A stretch of DNA of 20,856 bases, from positions 1-20,856 of the IMG/VR virus record IMGVR_UViG_3300036832_001327. The stretch is one strand, 5' to 3'. This document shows, in pieces, positions 1-8,100 of this stretch; the first letter of the stretch is position 1, and every line of letters begins with the position of its first letter. The translations under genes and the position numbers were made by a program. The stretch is from a virus. The notes beneath the pieces were generated by a model. It did no database searches. It was given only the letters and a program-made list of their open reading frames with translations, and was not told the DNA's origin.

Positions 1-87
1 AATAGCGGCTTCCGGAACGCCGCGCTTCCTCAGCTCGTCGGCAATGAGCTGGACACCGGTGAGGCTGTAACCGCCCCTGCTAGCCAC
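1..87 (-). CDS. 5' end of an unidentified phage gene (runs off left edge)
   Basis: A GTG start at 87 opens a frame of 29 codons to the window edge with no stop, beginning MASRGGYSLTGVQL and ending ELRKRGVPEAAI. The start overlaps the stop of the Q-rich gene by 8 bases (GTGGCTAG), the same arrangement seen at two other junctions in this operon. A strong Shine-Dalgarno (AGGGGAG) sits 6 bases upstream. The short peptide looks like an amphipathic helix. The phrase 'ELRKRGVPEAAI' recalls the first helix of phage tail lysozyme or muralytic domains, but the visible part is too short to assign. Position after the ejection-like protein would fit an internal virion or ejection protein. Confidence 0.7.
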   Translation of the reverse strand, partial: MASRGGYSLTGVQLIADELRKRGVPEAAI

Positions 88-1435
88 CTAACGCTCCCCT
101 AATCGACGGCGGTCGGACGCGACGCGGATTGAGCGGGACCGGCGGCGTCATCGCGCCGCCCATGGCCAGCGGCCCCATCGGCGCGCCCATCGGCGGTCCG
201 CCCGGAGCGCCGCCCAAGGAAGGCATGCCGGCGGCTGATGCGCCGCGCGGCGCTTGAGTTGCGGCGTTGAGCAGGCCCATATGGATGGCGCGCTTGCCGC
301 CAGAGCCTGGGATCTTGAACACCGCCTGCGGCGCGATCTTGGCTACGTCTTCCGCCATAGGCCCTACCACTTTCGGGTAGGATTTCGGATCGCCTTTGTA
401 GCGGTAGGCGTGGATCGGGATGCCAGAGGGATGCGTGCCGATCCGGGTGATGTCAGTCTTCAGCCGCCGATCGGAGGCGGGAAATAGTGGAAACGCGCCG
501 CCGGCGCCGAATAGGCCGCCAAGCGTCTCCAGGCCGCTTAGCCCCGCCTGCAGCGGATTGGCTGACTGCTGAGTCGTAGTGACCTGGTTGCCCTGCGTCG
601 CCGTGCCATAGGGCGTCATACCGAGCGCGCTCTGCAACGCCCCCAATTGCTGGGTTGGGTAGCCCCAGGCATTCTGGAATTTCTGCTGCTGGGCGTTGAT
701 CTGGTTCTGCGCCTGCTGTTGCTCGCCCTGACCGGCGGTCATCAGTTCGGTGAAGTTGCGCGCCTGATTCAGCTGCGCCTGCTGGCCAAGCCCGGCTAAG
801 CCCTGCGACGCCTGTAAATTGAGCCCGCCCTGATTCTGCTGCGCCTGCTGATTGGCCAGCGCCGCCTGCATCCGGGAAGCGATGTCCTGACCGGCTGCGC
901 CCTGCGCCTGGGTGAAATTGGCTTGGTTCAATTGCGCCGCCATCTGCGCCATGTCCATCGCGCCCTGCGCTTGGGTCACGCCCTGCTGCACCGCGGCGCG
1001 CGAGCCGCCGAACGCGCCCTGCTGGGTGGCGTTGGCCTGGTTGCCCATCATCTGCTGGCCAAGTTGCTGCTGCATGATCGGCAGGGTTGCGTTGATCACG
1101 TCCTGCGTGTACGGATTCATATACGGTTGTAAATTGGTATTTGACAGCTGGCCGGCTGTCACCTGCTGCGGCTGCTGGCCGAGCACGCCCAAATATCCAG
1201 CCTGGGACGCGTCATATTGGTTCTGCCCGACATTGCCGGAGCCGCCCGCCAGATTAAAGGCTTGCTGCTGCTGCGGCCCGAGATCGGCGACCATCTGGCC
1301 CTGATATTGCTGCAGTGGCCGATTGGCGACATTCTGGGCGAAGGCGTAATTTTGCTGCGCCGCGTCGTTAATCCAAGGCGGCAATTGCTGAACTTGCTGC
1401 GATTGCGTCTGCTGCGTGGTGTCTGCGCCGCCCAT
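80..1435 (-). CDS. Q-rich virion protein (ejection/internal type) with short S74 chaperone domain
   Basis: The protein has 451 aa. Residues 1-300 are very rich in Gln, Ala and Asn. They carry the pattern common in podovirus internal or ejection-type proteins: PPWINDAAQ near residue 19, YMNPYTQDVINATL at 105-118 and GAFGGSRAAV at 140-149. Residues 320-375 (ASDRRLKTDI, then VVGPMAEDVAKIAPQAV) match the start of a Peptidase_S74 intramolecular chaperone domain. Known members use the Ser of the SD-RLK motif (here Ser321) and the nearby Lys (Lys326) for self-cleavage. The domain is short: after about 390 it becomes a Gly/Pro/Met-rich tail. It starts 3 bases after the preceding stop, with an AAGGA element about 11 bases upstream. 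The ejection role is inferred from composition and position; the S74 call is firm. Confidence 0.85.
   Translation of the reverse strand: MGGADTTQQTQSQQVQQLPPWINDAAQQNYAFAQNVANRPLQQYQGQMVADLGPQQQQAFNLAGGSGNVGQNQYDASQAGYLGVLGQQPQQVTAGQLSNTNLQPYMNPYTQDVINATLPIMQQQLGQQMMGNQANATQQGAFGGSRAAVQQGVTQAQGAMDMAQMAAQLNQANFTQAQGAAGQDIASRMQAALANQQAQQNQGGLNLQASQGLAGLGQQAQLNQARNFTELMTAGQGEQQQAQNQINAQQQKFQNAWGYPTQQLGALQSALGMTPYGTATQGNQVTTTQQSANPLQAGLSGLETLGGLFGAGGAFPLFPASDRRLKTDITRIGTHPSGIPIHAYRYKGDPKSYPKVVGPMAEDVAKIAPQAVFKIPGSGGKRAIHMGLLNAATQAPRGASAAGMPSLGGAPGGPPMGAPMGPLAMGGAMTPPVPLNPRRVRPPSIRGALGG
94..100 (-). promoter_or_regulatory. Shine-Dalgarno site for the left-edge gene
   Basis: Minus-strand AGGGGAG, 6 bases before a GTG codon. 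It decides the start of the left-edge gene, which would otherwise be missed because it is so short and begins with GTG. Confidence 0.7.
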
Positions 1436-1438
1436 GGC

Positions 1439-1792
1439 TCATAGATCCTTCTGGTAGAGCCAACCTTTTGTCTTGATTCTCCAGCCATGAGCGAGCGCCC
1501 ACGGCATCCATCCCCTACGCCCATAGGTTACAATCGAATCGACAGCCATTTTTTCGGCGAAGTCAGAGATCGTCGCATGCATCGCTTCGCCATCAGCAAG
1601 GTCGCCAATCATCGCGACCACCTGAAGCCTTTTCTTCTGGGGGTATGGGTTGATCTCGGTGATCGCCCAAGTGTTATTGACGGTGAACGACTGCATACGC
1701 CCGTCGCGGATTCGCTCGAGCAGATCGCTGACCGTATAGACGCCGCCCATGGCGTCGAGCACGCGCTTGAGCTTCTGAGGATAGCTGATCAT
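1439..1792 (-). CDS. GNAT-like small phage protein
   Basis: The protein has 117 aa and its start overlaps the preceding stop by ATGA. The layout matches a phage family often described as acetyltransferase-like: an N-terminal helix, a strand pair around WAITEINPYPQKKRLQVVAM, an acidic turn, a helix (ISDFAEKMAVDSIV), then the conserved YGRRGWMPWAL and a final strand ending KGWLYQKDL. The R-x-GW element is the most recognisable feature. I cannot see a convincing acetyl-CoA loop (Q/RxxGxG/A), so catalysis is doubtful. Such genes are commonly found among podovirus tail and internal-protein genes, as here. Real gene: high confidence. Function: low confidence. Confidence 0.8.
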   Translation of the reverse strand: MISYPQKLKRVLDAMGGVYTVSDLLERIRDGRMQSFTVNNTWAITEINPYPQKKRLQVVAMIGDLADGEAMHATISDFAEKMAVDSIVTYGRRGWMPWALAHGWRIKTKGWLYQKDL

Positions 1793-2616
1793 CGCATCCT
1801 CCGCGCCATCATGAATGTGGCTGGCTGCACGGCGACCGTATCAGAATCAAATGTAGCTGAAGCCAAGAGATAAACCGACGTCGTCGCGCTCACCGAGACG
1901 CGCAATGCGGGAGCCGTCAATGTGCAGGCGCCAAGATTGGCCGCCGGCGTCGACATGGAGACGAATGTCGTTTGCGTCGGAGTGCTGCCGAACGACGTCA
2001 GCAGACTTACGCCGGCGAGTAAGACTTCGATGGCGCCCAAATCGGAATCAAAGGCAACCGAGCCCCAAACATCCCAATCCCCAGCCGTAAGATTGAGCAG
2101 AGCGGCGACCGTGATAACATCGGAAGTCAAGGTCATCGAAGCGGCATTGACCAACTGAATCTCACCCAGATGGCCCGCCGCAGCGTCTGAGCCATCCGTG
2201 ACGCCGATGGTGCTGCTGGGAGGGCCTGCGGGCCCAGTCGGGCCAGCGGGGCCGCTCGAGCCTGTCGCTCCAGTCGCTCCAGTCGGGCCAGCCGGACCGG
2301 TCGGGCCAGCAGGCCCAGCCGGACCGGTCGGGCCCGTCGCGCCGCCGCCGCCGAGTCCGAAGACCGCGCCGGGCTTGCCTGTGCCGAGTTGGATCTCGGT
2401 CAATTCAGCATTGGGCGTCCCAGATGTGACCGCCAGGCCGAATCGATAGACGCTCCGGCCGCCGTTTTGATCTTGCATCAGAAGCCCGGTGGTCGCCGAT
2501 GTGGCGTCGACCATCCGGTTCAATCCGTCCTGCATCCAAGCGCGCAGACGGCGCAAATAGTCAGCCACGATCGGCGGCAAGTTGGAGGGCAGATCTGGCG
2601 GCGGCGAGACGGTCAT
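1789..2616 (-). CDS. Collagen-like phage fibre protein
   Basis: The protein has 275 aa in three parts. An N-terminal helical head (about 1-50) probably attaches it to the tail. Residues 92-133 form 14 uninterrupted Gly-X-Y triplets (GPT, GPA, GAT types), expected to fold as a trimeric collagen-like rod. A beta-rich C-terminal domain (about 135-275), with repeated hydrophobic and Thr/Ser strands, would be the trimeric tip. Phage side fibres with GXY shafts are well known. The gene is translationally coupled at both ends (ATGA overlaps) to the nozzle-like gene upstream and the GNAT-like gene downstream. A receptor-binding or decoration role is inferred. Confidence 0.85.
   Translation of the reverse strand: MTVSPPPDLPSNLPPIVADYLRRLRAWMQDGLNRMVDATSATTGLLMQDQNGGRSVYRFGLAVTSGTPNAELTEIQLGTGKPGAVFGLGGGGATGPTGPAGPAGPTGPAGPTGATGATGSSGPAGPTGPAGPPSSTIGVTDGSDAAAGHLGEIQLVNAASMTLTSDVITVAALLNLTAGDWDVWGSVAFDSDLGAIEVLLAGVSLLTSFGSTPTQTTFVSMSTPAANLGACTLTAPALRVSVSATTSVYLLASATFDSDTVAVQPATFMMARRMR
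2218..2343 (-). repeat. Collagen-like GXY codon repeat
   Basis: Fourteen consecutive Gly-X-Y codon triplets within the collagen-like fibre gene. At DNA level they form imperfect 9- to 18-base tandem repeats (for example recurring GGGCCAGC and GGACCGGTC blocks on the plus strand). This is a likely site of length change by slippage or recombination. Confidence 0.9.
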
Positions 2617-4196
2617 CGATCGCCTCTGACGGCAAAGTCAAACAAGTGCTGGCCAACAGTGAAGGGCGTCACTGGCGGCGACGCCACGCTGATTTTCATG
2701 CGCAACGAGCGCCCGGTGATCCGTAGGTCGATATAGCCAGAGCCATCCGCCCTGAGCTGATAGGGTTGCGACCAATTGCCCATCCCGCCCGGCGATCGCG
2801 ACATTTTGCTGTAAAATTGGAATTGCAGATTCGGCAAGGTCTGCCCAGCCGGCATACGTAGGTCTGGCATGAGCTGTTTGAGCGTCACCAGTCTTGCGCC
2901 GGAAGTGAGATTCAGATCAAAGGTCTCGGCCCATGGCAATGGCGTGCCGGCGCTGTAATACTGATCGATCTCGTGCTCATAGACCAGCGTTCCATCCGCC
3001 ATAATGGTTTCTTCGATGTAGCTCGAATCAATGCCGGCTGACCGGCTCATCGTGCCCTGTGACCACCAGCCTTCTTTGTAATTGTAAATCACGCAGCGGG
3101 TGTTGTGCGGCTGGCCGTTTTGCGGAAAGAACCACCACCATTCATTGAAAGTCGAATTGTGCACCGCGCAAGCCTGCTCGCGCACATTGGCTGGGTCGTG
3201 ATCGTCGATAATCCATGGGCGCACCAGGCAAGCGATCGGATTGATCGATGCGCCGTCATAGGAATGCATGCCCTGATCGCTCATCCATAGGACCAGGCTT
3301 GAGGTCGAGACGATCGAATGCGGCGACCATGGCGTGCAGCCATCCGCCAGCTCCTTATAGCCGTAGACGTAGGGCAGGCCCTGATAAGCGCTCAAATAGG
3401 CGCGATGGGCGGTGAAAAACAATACGCCAAATTTGCCGGCGTGCGCGGCGATAATCGGGCTCGCTGGTTCGACGTCGAGAAAGCCAGATTGGGACACCAC
3501 CTCCGTATAGTTCCAAGTGTCAAAAAGCTCTTGGTCACACCAGGCGAAGCGGCGGGATGAACCACCGTCTGCGGTGCCGTCGTGATAGGTTCCGAACGCC
3601 ATCACGAACCGTTCTTGGGTGACAACGAAGCAGCGCGCATGCGGCACGACCGATCCCGCCGCGCCAGCAACCAAAGCCAGCGTTCCGCCGACCGTCGGAT
3701 CCCAGTACAGAAGCTCGCCAGTGATCGAGTTCATCACCAGAAGGATTGCGCCAAAATTATCGACCGACCAGACATTGGGGATGGTCTCGGTCGGCAGCAC
3801 TGTGCCGCTGGCGCGCGGCGTGCCATAGAGGTCGTCGCCATAGAGCAGATCGCCATAACCGCCTTCGCCCGGTCCAGGCGGGCCCGGCCATGGCGTCGCC
3901 GGCGCGACCGGAGAGACGTCGGTTAGCACGCCGCCGGTGTCGATATAGACATGCTGCTCGCAGACATAAGCGATGTGCTTGGTCCCGGTGAGATCGATCC
4001 AGGCATGGATCATCCGGCAGCGTGAGCCAAGCGGATAATGCGATGGATAAAGCAACTGCTTCTGGCCGCCGATCGGCTGCATTTCGCCTTCGATCCAGCG
4101 CACCAGATTGACTTCCGCCCAATTCGACGAGCGCATGTTCTTGGTGGCGTTGGTCACCACGCCGCCCGGAATCTGGATTGGGGTGAACTTGGTCAT
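2613..4196 (-). CDS. Tail nozzle / DNA-stabilisation-like structural protein
   Basis: The protein has 527 aa and begins MTKFTPIQIPGGVVTNAT. I chose the ATG at 4196 because it gives an ATGA overlap with the DUF3309 stop. The frame is open further upstream to 4292, but that extension would lie entirely inside the other gene and is Arg/Pro-rich shadow sequence. The N-terminus has the phage motif 'NLVRW-x-EG-x-MQPIGG' (about 29-44). It is followed by many short beta blades with W/Y-rich turns (LYWDP, WCDQELFDTWNY, WWWFFPQNGQ, YNYKEGWWSQG), suggesting a beta-propeller-like fold. This matches the tail nozzle or hub proteins of SU10-like phages, which correspond functionally to P22 gp10. The protein likely closes or extends the short tail after the adaptor. 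Function is inferred from motifs and context. Confidence 0.8.
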   Translation of the reverse strand: MTKFTPIQIPGGVVTNATKNMRSSNWAEVNLVRWIEGEMQPIGGQKQLLYPSHYPLGSRCRMIHAWIDLTGTKHIAYVCEQHVYIDTGGVLTDVSPVAPATPWPGPPGPGEGGYGDLLYGDDLYGTPRASGTVLPTETIPNVWSVDNFGAILLVMNSITGELLYWDPTVGGTLALVAGAAGSVVPHARCFVVTQERFVMAFGTYHDGTADGGSSRRFAWCDQELFDTWNYTEVVSQSGFLDVEPASPIIAAHAGKFGVLFFTAHRAYLSAYQGLPYVYGYKELADGCTPWSPHSIVSTSSLVLWMSDQGMHSYDGASINPIACLVRPWIIDDHDPANVREQACAVHNSTFNEWWWFFPQNGQPHNTRCVIYNYKEGWWSQGTMSRSAGIDSSYIEETIMADGTLVYEHEIDQYYSAGTPLPWAETFDLNLTSGARLVTLKQLMPDLRMPAGQTLPNLQFQFYSKMSRSPGGMGNWSQPYQLRADGSGYIDLRITGRSLRMKISVASPPVTPFTVGQHLFDFAVRGDR

Positions 4197-4381
4197 CGCG
4201 GCCCGCCGGCTAGGAGCCAGATGATCAGGATGATCAGAATCAGGCCGATCAGGCCGATTCCATAATGGCCGCCGCCATAACCATAGGCCCATGGCGCATA
4301 GCCGACCGGACCACCGACCCCGCCTATTCCGCCGATCAGGATGAGAACCAGGAGAACGACGAGTATTAGGCCGATGCTCAT
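4193..4381 (-). CDS. DUF3309-type two-segment membrane peptide
   Basis: The protein has 62 aa. A hydrophobic segment at about 3-18 (GLILVVLLVLILIGG) is followed by a Gly/Tyr/Trp-rich loop (APWAYGYGGGHYG) and a second hydrophobic segment at about 43-58 (LIGLILIILIIWLLAG). The size and layout match the DUF3309 family of small bacterial membrane proteins, whose function is unknown. It lies 11 bases after the collar gene and overlaps the nozzle-like gene by ATGA. Two membrane spans in a phage raise the possibility of a holin-like or envelope-interacting role. That is inference only, because holins normally sit beside an endolysin and this gene does not. The ATG has no clear Shine-Dalgarno. Confidence 0.75.
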   Translation of the reverse strand: MSIGLILVVLLVLILIGGIGGVGGPVGYAPWAYGYGGGHYGIGLIGLILIILIIWLLAGGPR

Positions 4382-4392
4382 GGGGGCTGACC

Positions 4393-5190
4393 CTATTGGT
4401 ATCGGATGATGAAGTTGATGACGAGAAATGGATGGTAAGTGTTGTGCGGCCCGCTACTGCCAGCTCCGTCGGTGTGATTAATGTTGGTCAAAGCTGGCTG
4501 GACAACGACGCCGGTATAGGCAAAGGCGATGTCGGCAAAAGCCGGGCCAACCGTGACGGTAGGTTGCTGAAAATCGGTAAATCCGCCCTGCGTGGTATAG
4601 GGGCCGACGCCAAGGGAAAAGTTTCCGCCTGGGATGATGACGCCGCCATGCCGGTGCGCGTCTTGCGACGCTGGATGGGTGTGCGGCGAGTTCTGGCTGT
4701 GGACGTGCTGCGGATCATTAATCGGATGCGCATGGCCTGGGTCTTCGATGACATGGGTATGGAGCGGTATTTCCGCTTCGACCAACGTGTGGGCGCTTTC
4801 GCCGCCAACAGCGCCGACAGCCACCGGTCCAAAACTCGCGGTTCCGACGCCAATCGGCGAGCGCGCGCCGAAATCCGGCAGATTGTAAGAACTCGAATCG
4901 ACGCTGCCAAAGCTTGTGCCGATCACGGCAAACAATTTGTCGTAAGGCGCAGTGCGCGGTATTGATGACCCATCACAGAGGAGCCAGTTGTCCGGCGCCG
5001 TCGTGCCGCCAAACATCTTGATTTCGCCGATAACCGTCGAACCGACTTGGATCGCGGTCTGATTGGCGAACACTTGGGCGTCGATCGCCTGCAAGTCGGA
5101 GTTCAGCTTGGCTCCCCAGGTGGCGAGCGAGCCATGGTCGGCGGGCATAACCCAGCCATAGTTGGTAGTTGCGCCATCGATATCGGCCAT
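4393..5190 (-). CDS. Phage tail-collar domain protein with HxH array
   Basis: The protein has 265 aa. The N-terminus has a short conserved segment (YGWVMPADHGSLATWGAKLN) and a helix that may trimerise or attach it. Residues about 53-115 form a Collar domain (PF07484): GEIKMFGGTTAPDNWLLCDGS, then YDKLFAVIGTSFG and YNLPDFGARSPIGVG. Residues 144-181 carry five HxH motifs (H144, H153, H162, H170, H179, each paired two residues later) at spacing of about 9. In T4 gp12 and gp37 such motifs bind metal in the fibre tip. The C-terminus is a beta-rich tip ending in the typical YHPFLVINFIIRYQ. The start codon directly abuts the stop of the 1363-aa gene (TAA then ATG on complementary reading). Probably a short tail fibre or receptor-binding protein. 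Confidence 0.92.
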   Translation of the reverse strand: MADIDGATTNYGWVMPADHGSLATWGAKLNSDLQAIDAQVFANQTAIQVGSTVIGEIKMFGGTTAPDNWLLCDGSSIPRTAPYDKLFAVIGTSFGSVDSSSYNLPDFGARSPIGVGTASFGPVAVGAVGGESAHTLVEAEIPLHTHVIEDPGHAHPINDPQHVHSQNSPHTHPASQDAHRHGGVIIPGGNFSLGVGPYTTQGGFTDFQQPTVTVGPAFADIAFAYTGVVVQPALTNINHTDGAGSSGPHNTYHPFLVINFIIRYQ

Positions 5191-8100
5191 TTACTTAGTA
5201 ACCTGAGTGAAATAGCGCGTTTCCATAAACGCCCCAGCGCCATCGCTTTGGCTTGGATCGGCGAGTCGAGTGACGACCGTGTCAGTCGTTGTCGAAATCA
5301 CCTCACCGGTCTCTACCACCAAATATTTGCCGTCATTGGTGATGTCCATCCAGCCCGGATTTTTGCCGTCGTAAATGTGCGTGTCGCTGCTGGTGGCGAT
5401 GAATTTCAGGTACGTCGGGGCCGAGCCGGTCCGCACCCCCGACACGTCCCAGACCTCCACGCCGTTGGCAGTGCTCGAACCGGCGCCCATGTTGGGGTCG
5501 GCGACATAGAGCTTATTGCCGTCCGGGGTAACCGCGAGCCCGTGTGAGTTCACCACATTGCTGGTGCCGGGTTCCGTGTAGCTCGGCGGTTTTTGCGAGT
5601 CGTACAGCACCGTTCCAGTAGAGGCGTTGCAGACCGCGAAGCCAACCCAATCCTCCAGGTTGACGTAAATTAGGTTATGGCCAAAATCGACGTCGAACGG
5701 CCGCACCCGGCCGTCGCCGGCAGTGAACGGCCCGCAAGTCGTCTGGGTGTGAGCTGAAGTGTCGTACATGGTCACGGAATGCTTGGCCGAGACGCCGCCG
5801 TGAAGGTCGATCGCCGCCATGTAGATCTTGCTCGCCGAGCATTCGGTGTTGTGTGGCCGCACCGCGCCGTTGGCCAAGGCAATGGTGTTGGGGGCGATCT
5901 GCGCCCCGGTAGCGGCGCTGAGCACATACCAGGACGATTGGTAGGTTCCGGTCTGCACGTTCTCGCCGGCCGGGGCATAGATGGTTGAATCGTCAGCCGA
6001 CAAGCAGGCGCGATCGATCGCCGCCAATGCGGTCCCTCCGGAATAGGCCACGTCATAGTCGGCTGAGTTCGAATTTAAATTCCAACTCATCAATCGCGCG
6101 CCAGTGGTGTTGCCCCCGACATTCGTCGTTCCGTAATTGGGGAAGTACAAATGCGTGCCGGTCGAGTCGGCGAACAGACCGCGCAGCCCCTTGACGCTCG
6201 TCGGGAGATTGAAGTCGAGACTGCTCACCCGAGCGAAGTTATTATCGATGTCATAAACCCGGACGTAGCCCTGCGTCGCCGGATAACCGGTGCAGTCAGA
6301 TCCGCCGGAGCTCGGACATTCTGGCGCAGTGGCGGCGTACCAATAATGATGCACCGGCGGCGGCCCTGCGGTAGCGTAGTTCTCATAAGCTCCGACTGAG
6401 GGCGGCGACTTCCAAGCTTTGCCGTCGTGATCGACGATCGGTTGCTGCGCCCCAAGATTGGTGCCGGCGCCGATGAGGCCGGGATTGAAGGTCCCGGTTG
6501 AATCGATCAAGTCCCAGCCAGGATACGGGTGGGTTCCATTGCCGGCCGTATAGCCAGCGCCGCCGTTATATTGCCAAAGACCGGCCGGAGGAAAGCAGTT
6601 CGACCCGCAGTTCGCTCCTGTAGCAGCGATCGCATAGGTGCCGACTGCTGGCGTGGCCGGCCAAAGTCCGGGCCTAGTGACTGAGTATGAAACAAAAAAT
6701 GTGGAGCCGGAGAATGCGGAATTAAGGTGATAGTCAAGGACACCGGAGCCACTGGTTGGGCACTGTGGGTCAGGTCCAATAGACCCGTGAAAGCAGGTGT
6801 TGAACTGCGAGAAGAATGCGGCAATGCCATAGCCGGGATTTGGGTAGGCGGGAGGAGACAGCGGGTTGTAGGAAAGGAACAATGACGACACGCCGGGTAT
6901 ACCGGTGCGGTAGTCGGTGGCCGACCAATTGCTTAATCCGATGAAATTGCCAACCGCGCTATCAGTCTTTATGCCGCCTGTCGATCCAAGCACGCAGTAC
7001 TGCTGTGAGACGGAGGCAGAAGCAACGTTGAACGGTATGGATACGTTGGTTTGTTGCGTCAAGTCGCCGTTTGCCGGATCGCATGAATTGGCGATTACCT
7101 TGTCATTCGAATGCCGATAAATTCCATTCGCTACGTTATTCGATAGAATTGTGGCGAGCGGGACAGCCGTCCCTTGTTGCTTGGACTGATTTCCCGCCTT
7201 TATTGGGTCCCCCATCAGGGTGTTGTGCGCCACAACATTATATGTCCCACCCATTCCTATGCCATTGGTGTTGGCGATGAGCGCGTTATTAGTGACGGTT
7301 GTGACGGAGTATATTTCATCTGTAAAACTAATTCCCTGCCATGTCCGCGGAAAAGGATTCGTCGGATCGGTCCATTCGATAATTTCGTTCTCCATCGCAG
7401 CGTTGTTATAGAATACGTCTGTCTGCTGAGTGCCATGCACCGCGAACTGCATGCCGTCCTGATGCGCCCATAATTCAGTTGGGTCGGTTACTAGGTTATG
7501 GATCAGCCAAATGGAATTATCTGAATAAAGGTCAAAAGCATCAGATGATGTCCATTTGACTTTGTTATTATAAAACATCGATTGGGATGTGAAAAAATAC
7601 TGGAAACCAATGAATGAATCTCTAGCGGTGCTGTCTTTAACCGATAGACAGTAAGAACCCTGGAGATTGTCAATGGGGGAGCCGGCGACTCCGCCCACTA
7701 TAAAGTCAGTTGCTATGTTGTTTAGGAAGTCTGCATGGTTCCAATATCCCGCTGGCTGAACGAGCATCTGATCAGTGAAGGTTATGGGCGCGCTGGACAG
7801 GGCCGCTGTGGTTCCGTTCCAAGGAACTGGACTGCAGGTATTAGGGAGAACATTTACAGGGTCGCAACCGACAACATTCGATGTGGAGCTGTGCGCGAGC
7901 CCTGGATAGTCTGTCGAAGGGCAGCCGGTTTGTTGGTCTGCGACAGGATCACAAGGACCAATGGTTATTGAAGTCGATGTGGCGGAGATGACCTTGGTCC
8001 CGTTGGGGATGCCGGTCGGGTTGAGGGTGAAAGTTCCCGGACCCGGCACATAGTATCCGGGCGACCAAACATATTTACCGACTTGCCCGGTTGCGCTTGA

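Noticed and set aside
912-1304. Plus-strand Cys/Trp-rich frame opposite the Q-rich protein
   Set aside because: Antisense of Gln and Ala codons (CAG/GCC) yields Leu/Cys-rich shadows; no independent support.
4197-4292. N-terminal extension of the nozzle-like gene
   Set aside because: It would lie wholly inside the DUF3309 gene in another frame. The ATG at 4196 gives an ATGA overlap and the family-typical N-terminus.
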